The notes: generated from the sequence alone by a model not told the origin. DNA of 6,945 nucleotides from Candidatus Saccharimonadia bacterium (GCA_023257145.1 JALRDA010000042.1:1-6945); one strand, 5' to 3'. Positions 1-6,839 are shown, counted from the stretch's first letter. Translations and numbers: made by a program.

Positions 1-31
1 TACGCGTATTTGACTGAGCAGTATTCTGCAT
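1..31 (-). CDS. 5' end of an unknown downstream gene (partial)
   Basis: An ATG at 31-29 opens a frame that runs off the window edge and reads MQNTAQSNTR. A good Shine-Dalgarno sequence (GAGGA, 41-37) lies 5 bases before the ATG, which is better than the signals of the complete genes in this window. The start is 46 bases after the stop of the large surface protein and on the same strand, so the gene may belong to the same transcription unit, or may use the weak promoter-like box just upstream. Ten polar residues are too few to name a family. No signal peptide is visible in them, unlike its four neighbours, so it may encode a cytoplasmic protein or one with a long polar N-terminus. Confidence 0.55.
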   Translation of the reverse strand, partial: MQNTAQSNTR

Positions 32-53
32 AATATTCCTCGTTTCTTTCTCT

Positions 54-59
54 AGTATA
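54..59 (-). promoter_or_regulatory. Weak candidate -10 box before the downstream gene
   Basis: TATACT (59-54 on the minus strand) matches 5 of 6 bases of the sigma-70 -10 consensus and would start RNA near position 47, giving a leader of about 16 bases that contains the GAGGA ribosome binding site. No convincing -35 lies at 16-18 bases; the best hexamers there match only about half the consensus. No terminator hairpin with a U-run separates the large gene from this one, so read-through is equally plausible. Confidence 0.3.
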
Positions 60-77
60 CAATCTATCCCGTAAGAG

Positions 78-3000
78 TTACCAGCTAAACGGTGTTTTCT
101 GACCGTTGACTACGGCTTGTCCGCCACGCATCTGTTGATCCAGTGGTGCCCCAGCCGGAGTCGACGCGCCAACCGTTACTTCAGCATACTGTGCGTAGCT
201 GTTTAGTAAAGTATCGTCTGACTTAGCCATGCGGAAACAATATGTTTTTCCATCCATTTCTGGACTTGCCTTAAGTGCATATTCCCACATCCCATTTTCA
301 CCACTTTGAAGTGCTGTGCGAACCGTGAACGACGGATTTGCGCTGAACGTCTGTGGCACTACCATGCCGCTGACCGACACCGGGTCGCCAGCTCTTGCGG
401 TAATAGCTCCTTCATCCGTTGCCGTAGTGCCTGGTGTCAAGTTGAAGTTGTCAAAAACGGCAAACGTTGTCGATGTACTAGTGGGGCCAAGGTCGGTATA
501 AATAGACGCTCTCATAGATGTAATACTCGGAATGCCGAAGGTTTTTTGACGCTGAATCGTCCATGTGGCATTATCCGGTGACGTCTCCCAGTAAATCGTG
601 CCGGCATTTTCGCGTATACGGACAAATTTATGTGTAGTTAAACTGAAAGCGATAGCCGTGCCACTATTGACCGTGCCATCAACATACTCAAGAAACTCAA
701 GCGAATTGCCTACCTGCGCGATCTTAAAGGAGTTATTGCTATTGGTAGAGTCGATAAGCGCCAATCCCATCACATTATCCCCATTGCCCGCACTCGGTTT
801 TTGTCGCAGCTCAACGCTTGCGCTCGCACCTGTCATATTATGAACGCTGTTACTAAGCAAGAAGCCTTCATGAGTAGCATCCAGCCAAAGTTCCAATGTT
901 CCGCCTGTACTAACAGTTGCAGCTCCGTTCGCATACCCTCCGGACCATTTCGTCGTATCGGCCACCGCGAAGTCATCTACGAGCGATGAGCCAACTGCTT
1001 CACTGTCAAAAATCGAACTTATGTCACTATATGTCGTTGAGCTGCAAGTGGACGCTTTTACGCCCGCCTGGAGTTTGAATGATTCAGTTGTCAGCGTAGT
1101 AGATTGCGTTTGGCGCATTAGTTGTCGCAGTCGGAAAGATGTACCTGTCGGCACGTTCGCCGGAGTGTTTTGCGCCGCAAGCTCTACACCATCTGAATCG
1201 TAAAATCGATAGGATGACTGCTCAGTCAAGCTAGGAATGGAGGCACCTTTTATACTTAGTGATATTGCCGCACCAGACGTCACACTGGTAGTCGTCGTTA
1301 AAAATCCCTTCAGCCCTGACGGATTAGACGTAGTAAGAGACTGTCTGGCAGCCATCATACTGAGCTTATTGTCCGTTTGCATGTCACTGATTTCCAGCAT
1401 CCAGGCGTTGTTTGATGACCACGTCGTACCGAGGTTCTGAATGGGATTAATGGCGATAGCCGACAGTAGCAGGTCGTTGCCAGCGTGCGGAAATACACCA
1501 GGCGCCGCATGCTTGGTATCAGAGGCCGGCGTCATGTAGCGCGTAACTTTCGGTATCGTGGAGACATCCGCACCTTGTACGCTTATTATGTCAATTCGGG
1601 TGTTTGCATTAGCAGACGCAGCGTAACTATAGGAGGCAGGTTCGGCGGCGCCAGCGGTCTTCGTACCAACTTTTACATGCAGCTGATTCGGCCCCTGATC
1701 AAGCCAGCCGATTTCCGTAAACCCAGCGGGTAAATTCATGTCAGTCATAAGTCCGTTATCTGCTGATAGTATGGCTATAATTAGGTCGCCCTGCTGATAA
1801 CTTGGCGTTGCAACGGATTTATTAGCTATAGCACTTGACTGATTCGCTGATGATATAGCACGCATTGCGGGATTTGTACTCGTAGCCGGTATGGAGGCTA
1901 CCGTCGGCGTTCTTGTGATGTCGGTATACGCACTGTCGATTCGTATATCGTCGACATTTCTAGCCGCCCGGTTGTCAGTACCCTGTACGGTTCGTGTGAA
2001 AGTAATCCTTAGGCCATCAATATCAGCTTTGTTCCATAATCCGGTAAATTCAATAGTTTGCCAACTACACTGTGAACTGTTAACTGCTGGTTTAAACATC
2101 GCACCAGCAATCGTCGCTCCACCTATCGTTATACTGGGAGCAATATCGTCAACGATTGTTCCCGCTGCCGTAGTGGCATTTATGCATACATTCAAAGTAA
2201 TCCCGGTTGCATCGTAAGTACCCGCCACCGTAGTCATGTCGTACGTTACCGATGTTTCCCCGGTGGCTGTGCCGGTATTGATATATAGCCCGTCCAAAGT
2301 TTGACCTTCGTCAATACGAGTGTAATCAAGCGTACCGGTCCAGGTCGCCCCACTAACGAGCGAGTTCGGTACCACCTGCGACGATACGTCACTCATCCCT
2401 TTGATTGCAAGTGAGTACGACAGTCCCGGATTAGCACTCGAAGCGGATGCCATGAAGGTGCGAACGCCTGCATCACCTCCGTTGCTTAGCGCTTCATGCG
2501 CTACGGTCATGGACATTTCAGATCCATATTGCTGGTCAACTAGTTCTGTCATACCAAGGGCCGGCGTCCAGCTATTCGTCCCTAATATCGCCGGATTAGT
2601 AGAGTCCAGAGCGACGGTAGATAACAGCAAATCACTACTCCCTTTTGGAGCAACTTTTGGTGCTATATGCGACGTCGTGGATGCGGACGTATTTGTCTTT
2701 GATATAATCGGCTGCGCCGATGTATCCGCATTTTGAATACTAATCAGGCTTGCCATAGCGTCTGATCCAGTTGGGACAGTGAGTGAATAGGCCGATGGCT
2801 CCGAGGAAGTGGCAACTTTTGTTCCCACTAAGTAGTGCAGTCGTCCTGTCCCGAGGCTATTACGGCCAATTTCCGTAAATCCGGTCGGCAGAACCGTTCC
2901 CGTATGATCACCAGCATCAGCTGAAAGTATCAATACCAGAAGATCACCAGCTTGAGTCGTTGGTCGACTCACCTGTTTGCCTGAGACACCCTTGTCTATC

Positions 3001-3197
3001 GTGACGGACACTTGGTCGCGCACCAGTGGTGCCGCATGAGTGGCGTGTGCAGGCTTCGCCTGGTTGAAAACAAGACTAGCCACGCCGACAGCAGCGATCA
3101 GTAGCAATACAGCTGCATAGACCAGCACGCTGTATCTATTAAATAGCCTCTTTTTAATAGAAAATGCCAGTGCTTTGCGAGAACTACGTTTGTACAT
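78..3197 (-). CDS. Large secreted multidomain adhesin-like protein with nested jelly-roll domain (1039 aa)
   Basis: This is an exported surface protein, probably for adhesion or cell-envelope structure; the exact function is unknown. Residues 1-24 form a long basic n-region, 22-44 a hydrophobic segment, and PAHA (49-52) is a plausible signal peptidase site. Two diverged copies of one beta-sandwich module follow (about 61-267 and 448-652), sharing a GDLL/I...ILSAD...LP-GFTEIG signature, an H-AP-V-P..DLLLS block and a final SL-IKG. Between them (275-425) is another beta-rich domain ending in VDDIRID. Residues 655-729 and 923-1010 look like the two halves of one domain known to me from Patescibacteria surface proteins (FRLRQL ... 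YCFRMAKSDDTLL). Residues 738-920 between the halves are a concanavalin A-like jelly roll (DDF...KW, FVRIREN, SPDNATW). The four cysteines are C338, C377, C718 and C987. The protein ends in MRGGQAVVNGQKTPFSW with no LPXTG or C-terminal membrane helix. Its ATG shares one base with the preceding stop (TAATG), so translation is probably coupled. The gene call is firm; function is inference. Confidence 0.93.
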   Translation of the reverse strand: MYKRSSRKALAFSIKKRLFNRYSVLVYAAVLLLIAAVGVASLVFNQAKPAHATHAAPLVRDQVSVTIDKGVSGKQVSRPTTQAGDLLVLILSADAGDHTGTVLPTGFTEIGRNSLGTGRLHYLVGTKVATSSEPSAYSLTVPTGSDAMASLISIQNADTSAQPIISKTNTSASTTSHIAPKVAPKGSSDLLLSTVALDSTNPAILGTNSWTPALGMTELVDQQYGSEMSMTVAHEALSNGGDAGVRTFMASASSANPGLSYSLAIKGMSDVSSQVVPNSLVSGATWTGTLDYTRIDEGQTLDGLYINTGTATGETSVTYDMTTVAGTYDATGITLNVCINATTAAGTIVDDIAPSITIGGATIAGAMFKPAVNSSQCSWQTIEFTGLWNKADIDGLRITFTRTVQGTDNRAARNVDDIRIDSAYTDITRTPTVASIPATSTNPAMRAISSANQSSAIANKSVATPSYQQGDLIIAILSADNGLMTDMNLPAGFTEIGWLDQGPNQLHVKVGTKTAGAAEPASYSYAASANANTRIDIISVQGADVSTIPKVTRYMTPASDTKHAAPGVFPHAGNDLLLSAIAINPIQNLGTTWSSNNAWMLEISDMQTDNKLSMMAARQSLTTSNPSGLKGFLTTTTSVTSGAAISLSIKGASIPSLTEQSSYRFYDSDGVELAAQNTPANVPTGTSFRLRQLMRQTQSTTLTTESFKLQAGVKASTCSSTTYSDISSIFDSEAVGSSLVDDFAVADTTKWSGGYANGAATVSTGGTLELWLDATHEGFLLSNSVHNMTGASASVELRQKPSAGNGDNVMGLALIDSTNSNNSFKIAQVGNSLEFLEYVDGTVNSGTAIAFSLTTHKFVRIRENAGTIYWETSPDNATWTIQRQKTFGIPSITSMRASIYTDLGPTSTSTTFAVFDNFNLTPGTTATDEGAITARAGDPVSVSGMVVPQTFSANPSFTVRTALQSGENGMWEYALKASPEMDGKTYCFRMAKSDDTLLNSYAQYAEVTVGASTPAGAPLDQQMRGGQAVVNGQKTPFSW
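1242..1856 (-). repeat. Second copy of internal protein module (residues 448-652)
   Basis: This segment encodes the second copy of a roughly 205-residue beta-sandwich module of the large protein. It shares with the first copy the ordered landmarks QGDLIIAILSAD, LPAGFTEIG, VGTKT, EPASYSY, H-AP-V-P, NDLLLSAIA, LSM and SLSIKG. DNA identity is low apart from short blocks such as GGNTTTACGGAAAT, so the duplication is old or the two copies are maintained as different binding units. The module looks like the GDLL-type secreted beta-sandwich seen in many environmental bacteria (from memory, not searched). Confidence 0.75.
2397..3017 (-). repeat. First copy of internal protein module (residues 61-267)
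   Basis: This is the N-terminal copy of the module repeated at residues 448-652. Shared landmarks in the same order are AGDLLVLILSAD, LPTGFTEIG, VGTKV, EPSAYSL, SHIAPKVAP, SDLLLSTVALD, MSM and SLAIKG. It directly follows the signal peptide, so it would form the mature N-terminus. The copies are separated by about 180 residues holding a different beta-rich domain, so the duplication is not strictly tandem. Confidence 0.75.
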
Positions 3198-4468
3198 TAA
3201 AATTTACCACGGTACGTAAATTTAATATCCGCAACTCTAACTGACTCATTATTTATCGCCGATAATTTAATCTTGAAAATAACAAATGCATTAGCCGGGG
3301 TGGATGCACAGTTCGTCCCTAAAGGATTGGCGACTGTCGCAAAAGTAAATTCAGGCGATGACGCATCTACGAAACTGCCATCAATCGAACTACACAGTAC
3401 TCCACCTTCGTTATACATACTTAAATCTACCTTCTGGCCAGTACCGTACGTACTTGATTGAGCGTCCAGAACTAAGTTCGTCATCGAACCGGTATCGTAG
3501 TCCGATGGAAGCTGATATTTTACGTAAATATCATAGTCCTGTAGCGTCGCCTGTGTCGTCGTCCACTTGTAATAATTAAAATTCAATCCATCGACTGCGC
3601 AAGCATCCGTATTTATATTCAATGCACTGGCAGACGAGCAAAAATCGCTACTGAGACTGCCGTTATTATTCGTGCCGTCACCTTGGAATGTCGCCCCGGC
3701 GTATTCCGGCACTAATGTTACTGTTTTAGTACTTCGTGCATTACCGCTCAGTTTGATGCCGTTAAGAGAAAGTTCGACATTATTCGTCGCACTGCCGACA
3801 CTGACCTTCATATTGGTCGTGTCAGCTGCAAACAGGTTATCGCCGTTGGTGTTTTGAATGCCAAATGCGTTGACTGCATTAGCTTTGAATAGGTTCGTAC
3901 TCGTGAACGTATTTCCAGAAGCTAATTTTGCCAACGCATCAGAATCGATACCATCGATAGTATCGGCGTTCATCGCTTGTGGTGCCGACCCGATGGGATT
4001 TCGTGGCGTCATAGCGCCCTCGGTCCAGCTAGCACAGCCTACTGTTGAACATGTTGCCGTTACTGGCGTAGGGAGCTCAACTTCAACGTAAAGCGGAAAG
4101 TTTGTAAACATGCTTGGACTCAATGCCGTAACGTCGCCGAGCTGCAAATTAAACAGACCGTTCTGCACTTGCACTCGGTTAGTAGTTTCCCTTGTTTCAG
4201 TCCAAACCGGAGATCCACCACTGGCAGCAGAGTAAAGCCGGAATCGGATATTATACGATCCGTCAGCAACAACCGCACCATTTGCGCTCGTTAACCGTCC
4301 CTGAAAATTAATTTTATATGGAACGGTTTGAGCTGCTTCGGCAGATGGTGCAAGAATAATTGCAAGTACGAAAAATACAGATACAACTAGTGCACCAAGA
4401 AGAATATGATATATCATCGATGACAAAGACATTACACTTCGCCACGTTATATCGAACCTCAAAATCAC
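3197..4468 (-). CDS. Secreted tail-fibre-like surface protein, Patescibacteria INFQGRL family (423 aa from GTG)
   Basis: Numbering is from the GTG at 4468. Arg residues in the n-region precede a hydrophobic stretch (about 19-39) and a signal peptidase site AEA|AQ (after 45). The mature protein opens with the KINFQGRL beta domain (about 50-135), then a Cys pair (140, 145), the TPRNPIGSAPQA...DTIDGID linker (154-176), one fibre-like unit (about 201-230; IQNTNGDNLFAADTTN) and a C-terminal beta domain with cysteines at 277, 290, 359 and 387. Six mature cysteines suggest three local disulfides. In large Patescibacteria proteins the fibre unit recurs many times; here there is one. The frame stays open upstream to an ATG at 4534, but that codon lies inside a strong promoter and gives a poor signal peptide. 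GTG 4468 has GAGG 5 bases upstream. TTG 4462 (AAGG, 6-base spacing) and ATG 4432 (no clear ribosome site, no basic n-region) are alternatives. The stop overlaps the next ATG. The frame is certain, the start moderately so. Confidence 0.88.
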   Translation of the reverse strand: MILRFDITWRSVMSLSSMIYHILLGALVVSVFFVLAIILAPSAEAAQTVPYKINFQGRLTSANGAVVADGSYNIRFRLYSAASGGSPVWTETRETTNRVQVQNGLFNLQLGDVTALSPSMFTNFPLYVEVELPTPVTATCSTVGCASWTEGAMTPRNPIGSAPQAMNADTIDGIDSDALAKLASGNTFTSTNLFKANAVNAFGIQNTNGDNLFAADTTNMKVSVGSATNNVELSLNGIKLSGNARSTKTVTLVPEYAGATFQGDGTNNNGSLSSDFCSSASALNINTDACAVDGLNFNYYKWTTTQATLQDYDIYVKYQLPSDYDTGSMTNLVLDAQSSTYGTGQKVDLSMYNEGGVLCSSIDGSFVDASSPEFTFATVANPLGTNCASTPANAFVIFKIKLSAINNESVRVADIKFTYRGKF

Positions 4469-4510
4469 CCTTCCCTCGTTAGCATTTTTATTGCAATACG
4501 GCGTGCTACA

Positions 4511-4539
4511 ATTATACCGCTTATGCCAAGGCACAACAA
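4511..4539 (-). promoter_or_regulatory. Internal promoter for the second gene pair
   Basis: A perfect -10 box TATAAT (4516-4511, minus strand) follows a TTGTTG -35-like box (4539-4534) after a 17-base spacer. RNA would start near 4504, leaving a leader of about 35 bases before the GTG at 4468. The -35 matches only TTG of TTGACA, so strength is uncertain. The spacer contains the inverted repeat TGCCTTGGCA (4533-4524), a possible but unproven operator. No terminator is visible after the preceding gene, so the second pair may also receive read-through from the first promoter. Confidence 0.65.
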
Positions 4540-4557
4540 GGAAATAACCTCTTAAAA

Positions 4558-5442
4558 CTACAGCTTCTTTCCGGCTTTTTTACGTAAGTTTTTTCGTGCT
4601 TTTTTGACAATAATATTTACAATAACAATAGTTGCGATTAACAGAGGTAATGCAAGCCAACGCCACCACCCGGTGAGCATGAACAGCCATTTTGATTGCT
4701 CGGTATCACCGGCTGAAATCGTTATTTTTGTGAATCCTAAGCGGCTAAATGGTATAGTGATTTTGACATCACGACTATTCCCTGCCATAAGAAGCGGTCC
4801 GTCAACCGTTCTTTCCTGCCCCAATGGTGCCACCCGTACTACCATTTCAGGAAAGAAGCCGCTGACTTTTTCTGGATCGGCTGGATTCTTCAAGACTACC
4901 GTTCCCTGGAGTCCATTCCCTATCTGCATTACAGGAACTTGGCTCATATCGATATCTAGTTTTCGAGATCCCGGCGTGCCATTAACGAGCGTCAGTAGCG
5001 TCCCTACGCCTGCCGTACCAGTAACTCCAGATGCGACACTGCCGCCGGTCGTACTAAAAAGCATTGCCGCAAATATATCGCCCTGCGGCAGACGTCTGCC
5101 GTCTACGAGGTAATACATCCGCACGGCCTCTCGCGGTCCAAGCTCAAACTCTGCCAAATCGGGAATGATACCCGCGGCAATCTCCTTGGAATCATAAAAC
5201 TCCAGATTTCCCTTCGTGTCTATTTGGCGAAATGCCTTCACGGAAGGCGTAACGACAATGGATCGATCCGAAGGATTTGAGATATCGACAAACCCCTTCT
5301 TTTGTTCGGTCGGCTTCAGTGTTTCTTTTAGCAGATATGGCTGCACTTGCAAGCCAGCCCGCGCGCCAACCACATCAGCTCCGACAAGAACCGTAAGCGT
5401 TGCTGTCAGGATGATTATCACTAGCTGAACTGACGTTCTCAT
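4558..5442 (-). CDS. Membrane-anchored DUF916/chaperone-like Ig-fold protein (294 aa)
   Basis: An exported protein fixed in the cytoplasmic membrane by its C-terminus. Residues 1-28 form a signal peptide (hydrophobic 5-22, site near ARA|G). Residues 30-130 look like an Ig-fold of the DUF916/pilus-chaperone kind: QPYLLKETLKP, then GFVDISNPSDRSIVV, a DTKGNLEFYD turn, and LGPREAVRMYYLV...LPQGDIFAAMLF. A second beta domain spans about 155-248, with VVLKNPADP and VAPLGQE. A transmembrane helix (about 262-279) is followed by the very basic tail KKARKNLRKKAGKKL, giving an N-outside, C-inside topology. There are no cysteines. This order resembles WxL-interacting proteins of Firmicutes (Ig-like domain, second beta domain, C-terminal helix, basic tail). 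The start overlaps the preceding stop as ATGA, and only a distant GGTGG precedes it, so translation is probably coupled to the LamG gene. The likely role is to hold or assemble its secreted partner (inference). Confidence 0.9.
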   Translation of the reverse strand: MRTSVQLVIIILTATLTVLVGADVVGARAGLQVQPYLLKETLKPTEQKKGFVDISNPSDRSIVVTPSVKAFRQIDTKGNLEFYDSKEIAAGIIPDLAEFELGPREAVRMYYLVDGRRLPQGDIFAAMLFSTTGGSVASGVTGTAGVGTLLTLVNGTPGSRKLDIDMSQVPVMQIGNGLQGTVVLKNPADPEKVSGFFPEMVVRVAPLGQERTVDGPLLMAGNSRDVKITIPFSRLGFTKITISAGDTEQSKWLFMLTGWWRWLALPLLIATIVIVNIIVKKARKNLRKKAGKKL

Positions 5443-6839
5443 GGAATAATTGTCGCCACCAACGTTACCGTATTGCTGTACGTCCCAGCTGGCTGATCGT
5501 CTGGTACATCAAGTTCCACTTTAAGGTAGTCGCTCCATTTTTCATCACCGGTTATGCCGCTCTGTGTTAGGACGGTAGTAAGCGTATTTGGCACAGGAGC
5601 AAATCGCGGAGAGGTAAAATCTCCCCATTTTGCCGCGTCACCCTCCCTCACGCCTGATCCGTTCGGAGCACTAAATCCTAGACCTTTAGTTACGCCGTTA
5701 TCCCACAGGACCGGTGTTTGAATTGACCCTACGTTTATAGCCGGTATCGTACTGCTACCGCTTTGTAAATCGCGGTCTTGACTGATTGCAATACCGAAAC
5801 GCGGAGCATCTGTCTCCACGAAGGTTACAAGCCAGCCATGCTGGGGCGTACCAGTTCCTGGAGTAATTTCAGGGATACCAAGCCCAGTCGCGATACCTTG
5901 TTGATTCGCATTGTATTCCGCTTTTATGTTTGCGGCAGTAACGGCGTCGTAATACACTTTCAATTCATCTATCACTCCACGATAATTATCAGTCAAATAC
6001 CCCCCCGCTATTTCCGTAGGATAAGAAACCCGTGTAATCGTTGAGTAGTTTGCCGTTGTCTGATTATCCTGTACGCCATTTATGTACCATGTCAATTTCA
6101 TGGTCGTGAGATCGCGTACGATGGCGACATGCGTCCAAGTGTTCAATGGTAACGCAGTATTCGTACTAAATACCTGATATGGTCCGGCTTCTCCACCGTC
6201 TGGACCATAGTAATAGTTAAGTCTTCCGTCCTGCTCCTGAGTAATAGCCCCGATACCGGCAAAGTCTCGAGCGTACGGGTTTTGCCGAACACTAAAATCC
6301 GTAGGCCTTAGCCACATCGATATCGTGCTGTTTTTATTCATTTCAACGCCCTGTACATCTCCCAGGCTTATTGACTGAGAACCATCGAAACTAAGAGCTT
6401 GACCTACTTTTCCTGCAACAGAAGTCACGCCTGATGACGGTATCTCCACGCCACCAGAGTAAACGTTGGCAGTCTCTACGTTCCATGCATTATTGAAGAT
6501 TCGTGTTCCATTTACGAGCTCCATAGAAAAAGCTAAGTCAATAAAATCCGGCTGACTCCACATCAAAAGAGACTGCTCTAACTGTGAAGTAAACCCCTGC
6601 CCTAACTTATAGCTGCCACTAGCGCCATTCCCAATAACCGCATCGCCACCACTACTGACCAGCCCATAATTAGTCGAACTGCTCGTACCGCCAAAACTGG
6701 CACCGGTAGTGCCATCAATGACGAAATTACTGTCTGAATACCGATCGGCAGAAACGGGATAAGAGAGCCCAGTCAATGCCATTACAGCAATCAGCCCAAC
6801 AAAAGCTATCTGCTTACGCACCCCATTAAGCATATTCAT
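5439..6839 (-). CDS. Secreted LamG/concanavalin A-like lectin-domain surface protein (466 aa)
   Basis: Residues 1-31 form a signal peptide (VRK, hydrophobic 11-26, site VSA|D). Residues 34-82 carry a Ser/Gly/Asn-rich motif (NFVIDGTTGASFGG, STNYGL, GGDAVIG, SYKLGQGF) common after signal peptides of Patescibacteria surface proteins. Residues 140-308 are a LamG-3-type jelly roll: VGQALSFDG, STISMWLRPT, NTWTHVAIVRD, LTWYINGV, and RGVIDELKVYYDAVTAANI. A second beta domain (about 332-466) ends in VPDDQPAGTYSNTVTLVATIIP, the kind of terminal strand pair found in WxL and pilin-like subunits, though no WxL motif itself is seen. There is no cysteine, sortase motif or C-terminal membrane helix, so retention would need a partner. 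The next gene, overlapping by ATGA, encodes a membrane-anchored Ig-fold protein that fits that role. No Shine-Dalgarno precedes the ATG; a -10 box ends 8 bases upstream, suggesting leaderless translation. A second ATG at 6833 is possible. Confidence 0.93.
   Translation of the reverse strand: MNMLNGVRKQIAFVGLIAVMALTGLSYPVSADRYSDSNFVIDGTTGASFGGTSSSTNYGLVSSGGDAVIGNGASGSYKLGQGFTSQLEQSLLMWSQPDFIDLAFSMELVNGTRIFNNAWNVETANVYSGGVEIPSSGVTSVAGKVGQALSFDGSQSISLGDVQGVEMNKNSTISMWLRPTDFSVRQNPYARDFAGIGAITQEQDGRLNYYYGPDGGEAGPYQVFSTNTALPLNTWTHVAIVRDLTTMKLTWYINGVQDNQTTANYSTITRVSYPTEIAGGYLTDNYRGVIDELKVYYDAVTAANIKAEYNANQQGIATGLGIPEITPGTGTPQHGWLVTFVETDAPRFGIAISQDRDLQSGSSTIPAINVGSIQTPVLWDNGVTKGLGFSAPNGSGVREGDAAKWGDFTSPRFAPVPNTLTTVLTQSGITGDEKWSDYLKVELDVPDDQPAGTYSNTVTLVATIIP

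Noticed and set aside
32..77. A rho-independent terminator after the large gene
   Set aside because: No stable GC-rich hairpin followed by a U-run can be formed on the minus strand in this gap.
78..140. A sortase (LPXTG-type) anchor at the C-terminus of the large protein
   Set aside because: There is no LPXTG-like pentapeptide followed by a hydrophobic helix and basic tail; the end is polar.
1891..2736. Plus-strand frames of 108 and 111 codons opposite the large surface protein
   Set aside because: They are antisense to a continuous 1039-residue frame with clear domains, and have no upstream ribosome site or recognisable product.
3197..4468. A prophage tail-fibre module, because of the fibre-like repeat and linker
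   Set aside because: The complete proteins all have signal peptides and no other phage gene is present; phage tail proteins are assembled in the cytoplasm.
4465..4485. A six-codon frame (MLTREG) in the leader of the fibre-like gene, possibly a leader peptide
   Set aside because: It has no ribosome binding site and no regulatory codon run, and overlaps the Shine-Dalgarno of the real start; chance explains it.
4604..5113. A 169-codon open frame on the plus strand inside the membrane-anchored Ig-fold gene
   Set aside because: It lies fully antisense to a well-supported gene with a signal peptide, Ig-like motifs and a membrane anchor; its own translation shows no domain or ribosome site.
5439..5442. 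Use of UGA as glycine, as in some candidate phyla
   Set aside because: TGA ends the LamG gene exactly at the ATGA overlap with the next start, and a TAG follows only five codons later, so a normal stop is the simpler reading.
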